A stretch of 38,333 nucleotides of DNA from an archaeon (GCA_021851265.1 JAJZIG010000005.1:1-38333); one strand, 5' to 3'. Numbered from the stretch's first letter, positions 7,682 through 16,629 are shown. A program made the numbers and translations. Notes: a model not told the origin generated them from the letters alone.

Positions 7682-8953
7682 ATGGAACACGACCTGGTCC
7701 TCGAGGGGAGGGTCGTGGTCCCCGATGGCCCCCAGGACGCCGAGGTGGGAGTGACGGACGGGGTCATCGGCGAGATAGGGCACGGGCTCAAGGGGTCAAG
7801 ACGGATAAGGGCGCAGGGGTGCCTCATATTCCCCGGGTTCATCGACATCCATGTCCACCTCCGCGAGCCCGGATGGGAGCGCAAAGAAGACTTCAGGACG
7901 GGGACCATGGCGGCGATACATGGCGGCGTGACCACGCTGGCCGACATGCCCAACAACCCCACTCCGACAACGACGGCAGAGGCGCTCGCGCAGAAGGCGA
8001 GGCTGGCCGATGCTAAAGCCCTGGTGGGGGTGGTCTTCTACGGAGGGATCGCCGCGGCTGACCCCGGGAGCCTCGTGAAGCTGTCCAGGGGGGTCGCTGG
8101 CTACAAGCTGTACATGTCTGAGACCACGGGGGCGAAGGCGTTCCCGGCCGACGAGCTTCCCCGGGTGTTCAGCCTGGTCGCAGGGACGGGGAAGCCACTG
8201 AGCATCCATTGCGAGGACCAGGCGGTCATAGACGAGGCGTCGCATGCGACGGACATGTCGGAGCCGGACGCCTACTGCGACGCGAGGCCTTCTCGGTCGG
8301 AGGCTGAGGCAGTGGCCAACGCGATCCGGGCCCTCGGCGGGGAGAGGGACCTCCGCGCCAACGTCTGCCATGCGTCCCTGGGTGAGACGGTGTCCTTGGT
8401 GGAGGAGGCGAGGAAGGACGGCCTGCATCTGAGCTGCGAAGCGGCCCTGCACCACGCCTACTTCTCGCGGAGGGCCATGCTGGACAACCCGCTGCTCAGG
8501 ACGAATCCGCCCCTCAGGGGAGAGGAAGACCGGGAGGCGCTGGTTCAGGGGCTGCGGTCGGGGAAAGTGACGTTCTTGGTCACAGACCACGCGCCGCACC
8601 TGCTGGAGGAGAAGGAGGAGCGCGGGCTCGCCGGGGTCCCGGGGCTGGACGACTACTCTCATGTGGCCGCATGGCTGATGAAGAGCCAGGGGGTGCATCC
8701 AACTACAGTCGCGAACGTCGCTTCGTCCAACCCGGCGAAGTACCTCCGCCTGGACGACAGGGGAGAGATCGCGCCGGGGAAGAGGGCCGACTTCACCGTG
8801 ATTGACCTCCATGCAGCGGAGATCGTCAAGGGCGACGACGTCAGGAGCAGGGCCGGCTGGTCTCCCTACGAAGGCAGGGAGTTCCCAGGGAGGGCGAGGT
8901 GGGTCGTCTACGGCGGCGAAATTCTGATGGACGACTTCGAGTCGGTCAGGTGA
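7682..8953 (+). CDS. pyrC: Dihydroorotase (type I)
   Basis: This enzyme closes N-carbamoyl-aspartate to dihydroorotate, the third step of pyrimidine synthesis. The 423-residue amidohydrolase has the metal motif DIHVHLREPG (His57, His59), a lysine likely to be carboxylated at 142 (GYKLYMSETTG), the His segment SIHCEDQ, NVCHAS, and the catalytic Asp in VTDHAPH (near 302). The length and HVHLREPG motif point to the class I, allantoinase-like form, not the short type II form. It is the last gene of pyrB-pyrI-pyrC. Its 3' end overlaps by 8 bp the convergent membrane-protein gene on the other strand. Confidence 0.96.
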   Translation: MEHDLVLEGRVVVPDGPQDAEVGVTDGVIGEIGHGLKGSRRIRAQGCLIFPGFIDIHVHLREPGWERKEDFRTGTMAAIHGGVTTLADMPNNPTPTTTAEALAQKARLADAKALVGVVFYGGIAAADPGSLVKLSRGVAGYKLYMSETTGAKAFPADELPRVFSLVAGTGKPLSIHCEDQAVIDEASHATDMSEPDAYCDARPSRSEAEAVANAIRALGGERDLRANVCHASLGETVSLVEEARKDGLHLSCEAALHHAYFSRRAMLDNPLLRTNPPLRGEEDREALVQGLRSGKVTFLVTDHAPHLLEEKEERGLAGVPGLDDYSHVAAWLMKSQGVHPTTVANVASSNPAKYLRLDDRGEIAPGKRADFTVIDLHAAEIVKGDDVRSRAGWSPYEGREFPGRARWVVYGGEILMDDFESVR

Positions 8954-9311
8954 GGTTGGCGGCTGGAGGGTGTCCAGGCTGCTCGGGGGCCTGTGCCTGG
9001 GCCTTCCCCCTGGACCTCCCGAAGTAGACCGTCGCTATGATGAGGATGACGATGGCGACCAGTATCAGGCCAAGCGCGTCCCTGAGCGGGACCAGGTACG
9101 TCAGGGAGAGCCCAGCCAAGACCACACCCCACCCTGCGTAGAACGTCCTGTCGTCTCTCCCCGCGAAGGTGAAGGCCGCGACGAGCGTCCAGAGCCCCAC
9201 CAGGAGCAGCATGAGAGCGAATGTGCCTTTGACGTCGACGACCTCGAGGAGGCCAGCGGCGACGGAGAGCAGGACGGCGACCAGCGCGCCGATACCCCAG
9301 GTCGACTTCAA
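8946..9311 (-). CDS. Small four-helix membrane protein of unknown function
   Basis: The 121 residues hold about four hydrophobic helices: GALVAVLLSVAAGLLEV, TFALMLLLVGLWTLVAAF, AGWGVVLAGLSLTYLV and LGLILVAIVILIIATVYF. A short basic and proline-rich tail follows. I do not recognise a family. The start is TTG 9311, with a TATA-like GTTAATAAC about 34 nt upstream that abuts the amidase stop. It converges on pyrC with an 8-bp overlap. The hydrophobic pattern makes it a real gene despite its size. Confidence 0.7.
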   Translation of the reverse strand: MKSTWGIGALVAVLLSVAAGLLEVVDVKGTFALMLLLVGLWTLVAAFTFAGRDDRTFYAGWGVVLAGLSLTYLVPLRDALGLILVAIVILIIATVYFGRSRGKAQAQAPEQPGHPPAANLT

Positions 9312-9343
9312 AGAAACCTCAGGTTCTTCCGCTGGCTTCGTTA

Positions 9344-10786
9344 TTAACCAGTCGGTGCCGCTGGAGCAACTTCAGGCGGGCCGGGGAAGAGGCCGAACTT
9401 TTCCTCATAGGCGGCCGCCAGGCGGAGCGGCGTGGCCTCGTCGAAGAGCTTGCCGACCAGCTGGACCCCCAACGGAGTCCCTCCTGCGAAGCCAGAGGGG
9501 ACGGAGACGGCCGGGAACCCTACGTAGTTAAAGGGGAGCGTCAGCCTGTTCAGCGTCGAGTAGACCGGCACCTTGTTCCCCTTCAGTGGCACGGCAAGCT
9601 GGTCGATCTCGGGGGCGGGGATGGCAGTACATGGAAGGGCGAGGACATCGAACTCCTTCATCGAAGCGGCGAACCTCTCCATGTAGGACGGGCGGGCGTT
9701 GATGGCGCCCACGTAGTCGACCGCTAGGACGTCCTTCCCCTGTTCGAGGAGGCGCCTGACGTCGTCGCCATAGAGCTCCGGGGTCTGCTCCAGCCATCGG
9801 AGGTGGAATGCGGTGGCTTCGGCCCGCCTTATCGGCACCCACTTTTCGTACACCTCGCCTATCCCGTCGAGGCGAGCCTCGGACACCTGGCACCCCATCT
9901 GGCGCAGCCTGGAGAGGAAGGCTTCGGCATCCTCCTCGACGGCCGGGTCGAGGGCGTCATAGAAATAGTCCTTCACCACCCCGACCCTGAGCCGCGGGGA
10001 CGGAGCGGCAAGGGCCGCGAGGAAGTCTGGGACCTCTTCGTTGGCCGTGGTCATGTCGCCAGGGTCTCCGCCGGCTATCACGTTCATGACGGCCGACGCG
10101 TCCCACGCAGACCGCGCGAGGACCCCCACTGTGTCCAGGGAGCTCGCGAGCGGGACGACCCCCAGCCGGCTCACCCTGCCGTAGGTGGGCTTGACCCCCA
10201 GGACGCCGCAGAGCGCCGCGGGTATGCGCACCGACCCGGCGGTGTCGGTCCCCAGGGCCGCAGCGGCCAGCCCGGCAGCGACGGCTGCCGCGGACCCTCC
10301 GCTCGAGCCGCCGGCTATCTTCCTGCGGTCCCAGGGGTTCCTGACCGGCCCGTAGTGCGGGTTGACGCTCGTGGTCCCAGCCGCGAACTCGTGGAGGTTG
10401 GTGGTCCCCACGATCACAGCCCCCGCGGCCCTCAGCTTCCTGACCGTCGGGGCGTCGTACTGGGCGACGTTTCCTGCCAGGATCTTGGAACCGGCGGTAC
10501 ACCTCACCCCCTCGACGTAGATGATGTCCTTGACGGCGACGGGGACGCCGTCCAGCGGGCCGAGGGGGTTCCCTTCCCTGAAGCGGCGGTCGGACTCCGC
10601 GGCGGCTTTGAGGGCCGACTCGCCCAGGACCGTTATGAAGCAGTTCAGCGCGCCGTTGAGAGCCGCGATGGACTTCAGTGACTCGCGGACGACCGCCGTG
10701 GGCGAAGAGGCGCCTGACCGGTAGGCGGCGCCGACATCCCTGATGGTCCAAGGAGCCTTCGCTAGCGCAGACATGCCAGACAGCAC
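9344..10786 (-). CDS. Amidase (amidase-signature family, GatA-like)
   Basis: Amidase-signature enzymes hydrolyse or transfer amides with a Ser-cisSer-Lys triad. Visible here are the Lys in VAVKDIIYVEG, the cis-Ser in GGSSGGSA and the nucleophile Ser in GTDTAGSVRIPAA. The 480 residues fit the family. It is not next to gatB or gatC, and the C-terminal half (MKEFDVLALPCTAIPAPE) looks like stand-alone amidases, so a tRNA amidotransferase role is unlikely; the substrate is unknown. The start is GTG 10786 directly after the stop of the upstream hotdog gene, or ATG 10774. The two genes probably form one transcript. Confidence 0.88.
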   Translation of the reverse strand: MLSGMSALAKAPWTIRDVGAAYRSGASSPTAVVRESLKSIAALNGALNCFITVLGESALKAAAESDRRFREGNPLGPLDGVPVAVKDIIYVEGVRCTAGSKILAGNVAQYDAPTVRKLRAAGAVIVGTTNLHEFAAGTTSVNPHYGPVRNPWDRRKIAGGSSGGSAAAVAAGLAAAALGTDTAGSVRIPAALCGVLGVKPTYGRVSRLGVVPLASSLDTVGVLARSAWDASAVMNVIAGGDPGDMTTANEEVPDFLAALAAPSPRLRVGVVKDYFYDALDPAVEEDAEAFLSRLRQMGCQVSEARLDGIGEVYEKWVPIRRAEATAFHLRWLEQTPELYGDDVRRLLEQGKDVLAVDYVGAINARPSYMERFAASMKEFDVLALPCTAIPAPEIDQLAVPLKGNKVPVYSTLNRLTLPFNYVGFPAVSVPSGFAGGTPLGVQLVGKLFDEATPLRLAAAYEEKFGLFPGPPEVAPAAPTG

Positions 10787-11251
10787 CTAGCGCCAGCGAT
10801 CGAAGGCAGGGTGCCCTTCTCTGACGGCTACGAAGAGCCCGTCCATGGTGGCCGTGACCGCGCCGTCGACCCTGAGGTCCCCAGACACGCGGACCTTGTC
10901 CCCCTCGATGTTGGTCGCCCGGGCGGTCAGATGCCATGGCTTGTCTATGGCGCTCGGCCTGAGGAACCTCACGGTGTACTCGGCGGTCACGGTCCCCGGG
11001 GGCGAGCCGAGCCCCCTGTCCTTCATCAAGGCGTAGGCGGCAGCCCAGTTGCCGTGGCAGTCCATGAGCACTGAGATGATCCCTCCGCTCCCGAAGCCCT
11101 CGAACGCCGTGTGCTCCTTCCTGGGGGTCCAGTCTGCGACCACCTCCTCCCCGGAGGGGAGGCTCTTCAGCCTGAGGCCGAGCTCATTCTTTGGGCCGCA
11201 ACCGAAGCAGACCCCGTTGGGGGCATATGCGTCCTGAAGGCTGCCGACCAT
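10787..11251 (-). CDS. Hotdog-fold thioesterase (4HBT/PaaI-like)
   Basis: The 154-residue protein has the hotdog pattern with an N-terminal CFGCGPKNELGL segment and the long helix GGIISVLMDCHGNWAAAYA, whose Asp is a likely catalytic residue. The TVTAEYTVRFLRP strand follows. Family members hydrolyse acyl-CoA thioesters. It lies directly upstream of the amidase on the same strand with no gap, so the two may act on the same compound class. The exact acyl group cannot be told from the sequence. Confidence 0.85.
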   Translation of the reverse strand: MVGSLQDAYAPNGVCFGCGPKNELGLRLKSLPSGEEVVADWTPRKEHTAFEGFGSGGIISVLMDCHGNWAAAYALMKDRGLGSPPGTVTAEYTVRFLRPSAIDKPWHLTARATNIEGDKVRVSGDLRVDGAVTATMDGLFVAVREGHPAFDRWR

Positions 11252-11555
11252 CGCCTCAGCACCTAGAGGACGGCGGGCAGAGGTACATGGAAATCATGGG
11301 GCCCTTTGAAATAAAAGCGTTTGCAGCCCGGAAGGACCTCCAAGAGGCGGAGCATCATGGGAGGAAGATGGCGAGGGTCACGACATGCGCTGTTGTGCCT
11401 GGACCCGTATCCCCCCGAGGCTATTCACTGCGCCCGGTTTCCTTGAAGAAGCCATGGCCTGACCATCTTCCCCGGCCGCTGCAGGCGCCTCGTAGCGGAA
11501 AGGCTTCGCCGCCCCTCCAGGGGCCTGCCGAAGGCCCCGAACCCCGAAGGCCCTC
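11252..11555. other. Intergenic region, promoter only
   Basis: No gene is visible. On the minus strand, CTTTTATTTC near 11308-11318 could be a TATA box for the hotdog-amidase pair, with a leader of roughly 30-40 nt. The GC-rich part at 11460-11540 shows no clear repeat or hairpin that I can support. Confidence 0.4.
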
Positions 11556-12707
11556 TTAGGCGGGCAGCTGTCCTTCCCACATCGTCCGGTACAAGCCCTC
11601 CATGCTCCTTTGGTCGAAGGCGAGCGGGCTGTTGGGTCGCGGATACATGTCGAGGCACTCGCGTGCCAGGACCGGGAGGTCCTCTTCCTTCACCCCCAGC
11701 TCTTTCATGCTGGTCGGGACCCCCAGATGTTTCAGCAATTCGATCACTCTCTTCCCTATGGCGCCCCCTAGCTCGGCAGCTTCTTGTCCCTCTACGCCGA
11801 CCCCGAAAGCGTCGGCCAGCCTTGACATCTTGGGGGCGCAGGTCGCGGCACAGCCGGAGATGATGTATGGCAGCGGGATCCCGCAGGAGACGCCGTGCGG
11901 CAGCCTGAACCTTGTCGCAATGGTGTAACCTATGGAGTGACCGTAGACCATCTTGGCCTGGAGCGAAATCCCGCCCAACAGCGCCCCCAGGCTCATGGAC
12001 TCGCGCGCCTTCCGGTCCGTGCCGTCGTCGAAAGCACGCTCAAGGTTACTGGAGACCAGCCTGACCCCCTCGAGGGCGATCGAGTCGGTTATCGGACTCG
12101 CCAAGGTCGAAATGTACGCCTCGGCGTTGTGGCAGAGGGCGTCCAGGCCCGTGGCCGCAGTTACCCCCCGAGGCATCGTCATCGTCAACTCCGGGTCTAC
12201 TATTGCGGCTTTCGGGAGAAGGAGGGGGCTATTGATCCATCGCTTGTGACCGTCCAGGGTGACCATCGATGTCACTGTCAGCTCCGCGCCCGTGCCCGCG
12301 GTCGTGGGGACCATGATGGACGAGAGAGGCGGCTTTGAGAGGAGGTTGTTGCCTACGAAGGCTCGGGCGGGTCCAGGGTTTGTCGCCAGCCCCGCCGCAA
12401 CCTTCGCCATGTCCATCGAGCTGCCTCCTCCGACGCCGACGACCAGCCCATAGCTTCCTCGACGGACCTGCTCCCCGACGGACTGCGCTACCTCGATCCT
12501 CGGCTCGGCCTCGACCTCGTCGAAGACGTCTACAGCCGCATCCCCCATGGCCTTTGTGACCTTTTCGACCACGCCGGTCTTGACCATGACTTTGTCTGTC
12601 ACCAGAAGCGCCTTCGTAGCGTTGAGCTGGCCTGCCTCGTCCCGTAGGGACTGCAGCGCGCCGAATCCGAAGACGATTTTTGTCGGCAGATAATATGAGA
12701 AGCTCAT
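11556..12707 (-). CDS. Iron-containing alcohol dehydrogenase
   Basis: The 383-residue protein matches group III Fe-dependent dehydrogenases, which interconvert alcohols and aldehydes or ketones with NAD(P). The nucleotide loop is GVGGGSSMDMAKVAAG, the cofactor strand PTTAGTGAE, and the metal ligands are the Asp and His of GLDALCHNAEAY, the His of VYGHSIGY and the His of RLPHGVSCG. ATG 12707 lies 26 nt from a symmetrical TATA box shared with the divergent phosphatase gene. Substrate specificity is not readable; the nearby aldehyde dehydrogenases suggest an aldehyde/alcohol step in the same catabolism. Confidence 0.93.
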   Translation of the reverse strand: MSFSYYLPTKIVFGFGALQSLRDEAGQLNATKALLVTDKVMVKTGVVEKVTKAMGDAAVDVFDEVEAEPRIEVAQSVGEQVRRGSYGLVVGVGGGSSMDMAKVAAGLATNPGPARAFVGNNLLSKPPLSSIMVPTTAGTGAELTVTSMVTLDGHKRWINSPLLLPKAAIVDPELTMTMPRGVTAATGLDALCHNAEAYISTLASPITDSIALEGVRLVSSNLERAFDDGTDRKARESMSLGALLGGISLQAKMVYGHSIGYTIATRFRLPHGVSCGIPLPYIISGCAATCAPKMSRLADAFGVGVEGQEAAELGGAIGKRVIELLKHLGVPTSMKELGVKEEDLPVLARECLDMYPRPNSPLAFDQRSMEGLYRTMWEGQLPA

Positions 12708-12728
12708 CGGCGGGAAACGCCCGGACTA

Positions 12729-12738
12729 CTTTTAAAAT
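12729..12738. promoter_or_regulatory. Shared bidirectional TATA box
   Basis: CTTTTAAAAT holds the palindrome TTTTAAAA. Its centre is 26 nt from the minus-strand ATG 12707 (alcohol dehydrogenase) and 34 nt from the plus-strand ATG 12768 (phosphatase), so one box may serve both divergent genes. Confidence 0.6.
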
Positions 12739-12767
12739 GATTGCCCCGGCAGGTGCACCAGAGACCA

Positions 12768-13580
12768 ATGACTCTCGGAACCCAGATGCGATCTTCGATG
12801 GAAAAAATCGACCTGTCACGGAAAAAGCTGTTCCTCTTCGACCTAGACGGCGTCTTCTACAGGGGCAAGGAGAACCGTGTCAAGATCGGCGGCACGCGGA
12901 TAGTCAGCCAGCTGAGGAAGAGGGGGAAGAAGCTGACGATCCTCACCAATAACTCGACCGACACGGTGGAGACTGTTCGAGACAGGCTTGCGGAGTTCGA
13001 CGTAAGGCTCGACTTGAACGAGGTCATGACCAGCGGCCGCGCCACCGCCGAGTACCTCAGGAGCAGGTTCGGTCCGGTCGAGTATTTCTTACTGGGCGAA
13101 GCCGGCCTCGAAGCGGAACTCCGCAGCCAAGGTCACAGGAGGACCAACGGGCTGGGCGCGGGCTTCGTGGTAGTGGGCCTGGACCGGCGCCTCACCTATA
13201 GAAAACTCGACAGGGCAGCGGCGGTCGTCAGAGGGGGCGCTTCCATCGTCGCCACCCACGCATCACCGCTTTACATGTACAAGGACGGCCCGGCCCTGGC
13301 GTCTGGTCCGATCCTGAAGGCCCTCGAGTATGCGACAGGAACGAGTGGCACAGTGATAGGCAAACCTTCGCCAATCATGTTCAAGACCGCCCTCGAGCGG
13401 GCGGGCGTGCGGGCCTCCGACGCGGTCATGGTCGGTGACCAACTGGACACGGATATCGAGGGCGCCGGAGGTGCGGGCATCGAGTCTGTCCTGGTTCTCA
13501 CTGGCCTCGACCACCCTGCGAAGAGAAAGGGCCTCCTGGGCTCGGTTGGAAACGTGGACGATTTGGCCGATTGCCTCTGA
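12768..13580 (+). CDS. HAD-superfamily phosphatase (NagD/class IIA type)
   Basis: The 270-residue protein carries HAD motif I with the nucleophile Asp25 and Asp27 (FLFDLDGVFYRG), motif II in LTNNST, the class IIA cap, the Lys of GKPSP and the acidic motif IV (VMVGDQLDTDIEGA). Such enzymes dephosphorylate small sugar phosphates such as phosphoglycolate; the substrate here is unknown. I chose ATG 12768, 34 nt after the TATA centre; a TTG at 12741 would precede the expected transcript start. An ATG at 12798 is also possible. It is divergent from the Fe alcohol dehydrogenase and convergent with the enolase-superfamily gene, whose 3' end abuts it. Confidence 0.9.
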   Translation: MTLGTQMRSSMEKIDLSRKKLFLFDLDGVFYRGKENRVKIGGTRIVSQLRKRGKKLTILTNNSTDTVETVRDRLAEFDVRLDLNEVMTSGRATAEYLRSRFGPVEYFLLGEAGLEAELRSQGHRRTNGLGAGFVVVGLDRRLTYRKLDRAAAVVRGGASIVATHASPLYMYKDGPALASGPILKALEYATGTSGTVIGKPSPIMFKTALERAGVRASDAVMVGDQLDTDIEGAGGAGIESVLVLTGLDHPAKRKGLLGSVGNVDDLADCL

Positions 13581-14672
13581 CTAGCCTGCGAGGTTCGCCT
13601 TGACGAACCTCCAATCGACATCGACCCCGAGACCGGGACCCCGGGGCACTGCGATCTCGCCGGCGGAGAGCTCCGGGAAGCCTGGCGTCAACTGGCTGAC
13701 GAGAGGGTTGTCGAAGACGTCGTACTCGACGCCGATCGTTCCCAAGGCTGCTGCGACGTGCATGGATGCGGCGAGCGACAGTGCAGAGTTGGCCCCCACC
13801 ATCGGTGAGAAAGCGATTCCCTTCTTCGAAGCTTCACGGGCGACTCTTGCTTCGCAGGCTATGCCGCCGCACCTGCTGACGCTCGGCTCCACGACGTCGA
13901 CCAGCCCTCCGGAAAGAGGCCTGTGGAAGTCCCCCGCGAACCAGGTCTCGCCTGCCCCCACCTTCACCCTTCTGCCCTTCGCAAGGGCGAAGTAACCGTC
14001 GAAATCGTCAGAAGGCACGGGTTCCTCGAACCATGCGAGCCTGAATCTCTCGAAGGCCTTCATGGCCTTGGACGCGCTCTTGGAGTCGTAGGCCCCGTTG
14101 GCATCGGCGACCATCATGCCGTCATCCCACCGCTTCCTTGCCTGGGCGAGTATCCTCGTGTCTTTCGTGACGCCGAATCCGATCTTCAACTTGACGCCTT
14201 TGAGGCCGAAGGACCTTATCCGTTCGATCTGTTCTGAGATGGGTCCCCTCGATTCGTAGATAGAGCCTGCGTAGGCAGGGACGCGGGCAGCGCTTCGCGC
14301 CGAAAGGAGTCCGGACACCGACTTTCCCTTGGCCCTCCCCCAGGCATCCCACAACGACATCTCGACCCCGCTCAGCGCTTCCATGGCGATTCCTCTGGTC
14401 TGGCCGCGAACCCTGAACTGCCGGTAGACATCTTCCCACGCGGCTGCAGGCCCGGGAAAGTCCCTGCCTTCTAGACGGCGTCCCACCCACCTCACCATGC
14501 CGACGGTAGCCTCAGGCGAGAACCTGGTCATTGCCTCTCCCCAACCGGGCACTCCGTCCCAGACCGTCTTCACAAGGACCGACTGGTAGTCCTCGTAGCG
14601 GAAGGTGCCGGCGAGGAGCCTGTCTTTCATCTTGACCCTCAGGGGAAACGCTTCGACGGACTCCACAGGCAC
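13581..14672 (-). CDS. Enolase-superfamily sugar-acid dehydratase or epimerase-like enzyme
   Basis: The 363-residue protein has the N-terminal capping domain and barrel of the mandelate racemase/muconate lactonising group. Metal ligands are in VADANGAY, WFEEPVP and GAGETW. The base motif KxK is Lys161 and Lys163 (GVKLKIG). Unusually, the Asp-His dyad of mandelate racemase and many acid-sugar dehydratases is not evident: the expected positions read EPSVSRCGGI and FSPMVGANS. The GTG start at 14672 lies 27 nt from a TATA box. Nearby are two aldehyde dehydrogenases and an ACS-type anion transporter, so breakdown of an aldonic or uronic acid is a fair guess, with the exact reaction open. Confidence 0.88.
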   Translation of the reverse strand: MPVESVEAFPLRVKMKDRLLAGTFRYEDYQSVLVKTVWDGVPGWGEAMTRFSPEATVGMVRWVGRRLEGRDFPGPAAAWEDVYRQFRVRGQTRGIAMEALSGVEMSLWDAWGRAKGKSVSGLLSARSAARVPAYAGSIYESRGPISEQIERIRSFGLKGVKLKIGFGVTKDTRILAQARKRWDDGMMVADANGAYDSKSASKAMKAFERFRLAWFEEPVPSDDFDGYFALAKGRRVKVGAGETWFAGDFHRPLSGGLVDVVEPSVSRCGGIACEARVAREASKKGIAFSPMVGANSALSLAASMHVAAALGTIGVEYDVFDNPLVSQLTPGFPELSAGEIAVPRGPGLGVDVDWRFVKANLAG

Positions 14673-15306
14673 AACCCTGGGTCCAGTGCCTCAAACTTAA
14701 ATTGATTCGGCGGCTGTGCGGCTGTCGACGTAGCGCCGAAAAGGAGGAGCCTGCATCTGCGCCCTGCGCCGGACAGCCTGACCTTTCCCAGGCGCGTCCC
14801 CCGGCCCTGTGGACCTTGGCGGGGCCTGCATGTCAGCCCCCCGCCTTGCCGATGCCCCTCGCTTCCGTCAGCTTCAAGGCAAGAAGGAGGTTGTGAACCC
14901 TCGAGAGGGCGACGCAGACGGCCGACCCTGAACCGAGGCCCTGGATGGCGGGAACGGCCCTGCGCCGAGAAACGTGGTGCCTGGGCGACTAAGCGCGCTA
15001 GGTCGTCGATGTCGACGAACTGCTTGGGCATCCCCTTGGGGCCGCGTCGAGATGACCGCCCCCGGGCAGGCTGCCGCCACATCGGAGGGTGCACCGAGCT
15101 TCTTGGGCGCCTTCGCCAGTGATCTCCGCGCCCTCCATCGAGGACGAAGGTAGTCCCAGCACGCCAAGGAAAGAGAATGCCTTGCCGAAGACCAAGCCAT
15201 GGGATGAAGGAACACCCCGTGCGACAGCTGCGTCCTCCAATGACCGCATTTACGGTCACACGTTATCTCGAGTCGTGTGTGAAAGCCCGTCTTGTCAGAC
15301 TTGCTC
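14673..15306 (-). other. 630-bp gap with probable decayed coding sequence
   Basis: Apart from the promoter near 14700, I find no intact gene. On the minus strand, protein-like pieces lie in different frames: LVFGKAFSFLGVLG with MEGAEITGEGAQEA (about 15110-15220), APKKLGAPSDVAAACPGAV, KQFVDIDDLARLVAQAP, and AIQGLGSGSAVCVALSRVHN (about 14880-14960) ending in a stop. Together they suggest an old gene broken by frameshifts. I cannot name the family. Confidence 0.35.
14696..14703 (-). promoter_or_regulatory. TATA box of the enolase-superfamily gene
   Basis: AATTTAAG on the minus strand is centred about 27 nt before GTG 14672, so the transcript is probably leaderless with a GTG start. Confidence 0.6.
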
Positions 15307-16629
15307 TCAGTCGACCCAGACAGATTTCATGTTAGTGAGCTCCAGCATGCCATACCTAGAGAGCTCCCTCCCCACCCCGCTCTTCTTGATCCCGCCAAAT
15401 GGGAGGCGAGGGTCGGACGTTACTCTCTTGTTTATGAAGACCATCCCGGCTTCGATGCGGGGCGCCAGACGCTCGGCTGCGTCTGAGTCTCCCCAAATCG
15501 ACGCCCCGAGCCCATAGGGGGTCTCGTTGGCGAGAGACACCGCCTGGTCATCTGTCTCGTACTTGTTCAGTATCGCGACAGGACCAAAGACCTCTTCGTC
15601 GAAAAGACCATCTGCCCTTACCACCGTCGGCGGCACGAAGTTCCCACTCAGGCCAGTCAGCGCTTCCTCCACCTTTCCGATCTTGCCCAGCTGTTGAATC
15701 TGCTCCCTGACGATCTTCGCTTGATTCATGCTGGAGAGCGGGCCCATGAACGTGCCCGAGTCGAAGGGGTCCCCAGCTTTGACCTTAGTGAACCCCTCCT
15801 TCAGTCTGCTGTAAAACTCGTCGTACACGTGGGCGTGCACGATGAACCTCTTCGCGGAAATGCAAATCTGGCCTGCGTTCGTAAGGCGGGAGTTCACCGC
15901 GCTCTCCACCGTCTTGTCCAAGCCCGTCCCATCGATCACTATGAACGGGTCTGAACCGCCCAGTTCTAGGACGGCCTTCTTCAGATTCCTCCCCGCCTCC
16001 GCGGCTATGCGGGAACCCGTCTTGTCCGACCCCGTGAAGGCAACGCCGTCCACATGGCCTATGATTGAGAGCGCAGTGTCGCCTCCACAGATCGTCGACC
16101 TGAAGACGTCCAGGCCGAACAGCTCCTCCAGCTTCCTGCTCGTCCCAGAGACGATTGAAGAGTGCTTGAGCAGGACCGCATTGCCCGCGGCGAGCGCCCA
16201 GACGGCAGCGCGCATTGCTTGCTGGACCGGGTAGTTCCACGGTTCGATCGCCAAAATCGTCCCGAGAGGCTCGAAGCGTATGTAACTCCGTTTCGCTTCA
16301 GTCTTCACCTGTTCGGGCGCAAGAAACGACTCGGCGTGTTCGATGGCGTAATCCAACAGCTGAATCGACTTTCTCACTTCTGAGAGACTTTGGGTTATCG
16401 GCTTGCCCATCTCCGAAGTTACGAGCCGGGCCAGGCCGTCCACGTTGGCCGAGAACCTCTTCCTCGACTCCTCGAGCGCCTCGACTCTGTCGTGCACATC
16501 CCGCCCCCACCTCCTCTGGCTCTCCTTCAGCTGGGAGAGCTTCGCCGCAATGTCGTCCCAGCTGTCTTCCTCGTACTCGGCGATTGTTTCGTTCGTGTAA
16601 GGGTTTGTCGTCTTCACTGTCATCTTCAA
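15307..16629 (-). CDS. Aldehyde dehydrogenase (succinate-semialdehyde dehydrogenase-like)
   Basis: The 440-residue NAD(P)-dependent enzyme oxidises an aldehyde to an acid. The catalytic Cys256 is in NAGQICISAKRF and the general base Glu222 in VLELGGSDPF, with the 34-residue spacing usual for the superfamily. IEPWNYP and GFTGSDKTG are the cofactor segments. Overall length and the N-terminus (TTNPYTNETIAEY) resemble the short YneI/Sad group acting on succinate semialdehyde or related aldehydes. The start is TTG 16629 or ATG 16623, 34-40 nt from a TATA box shared with the divergent transporter. This places it in the same catabolic unit. Confidence 0.92.
   Translation of the reverse strand: MKMTVKTTNPYTNETIAEYEEDSWDDIAAKLSQLKESQRRWGRDVHDRVEALEESRKRFSANVDGLARLVTSEMGKPITQSLSEVRKSIQLLDYAIEHAESFLAPEQVKTEAKRSYIRFEPLGTILAIEPWNYPVQQAMRAAVWALAAGNAVLLKHSSIVSGTSRKLEELFGLDVFRSTICGGDTALSIIGHVDGVAFTGSDKTGSRIAAEAGRNLKKAVLELGGSDPFIVIDGTGLDKTVESAVNSRLTNAGQICISAKRFIVHAHVYDEFYSRLKEGFTKVKAGDPFDSGTFMGPLSSMNQAKIVREQIQQLGKIGKVEEALTGLSGNFVPPTVVRADGLFDEEVFGPVAILNKYETDDQAVSLANETPYGLGASIWGDSDAAERLAPRIEAGMVFINKRVTSDPRLPFGGIKKSGVGRELSRYGMLELTNMKSVWVD

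Noticed and set aside
7796-8812. Minus-strand frame of 338 residues opposite pyrC
   Set aside because: Shadow frame; pyrC has all catalytic motifs.
9344-10786. GatA subunit of a tRNA amidotransferase
   Set aside because: The amidase signature fits, but there is no gatB, gatC, gatD or gatE nearby and the neighbour is a thioesterase, so a stand-alone amidase is more likely.
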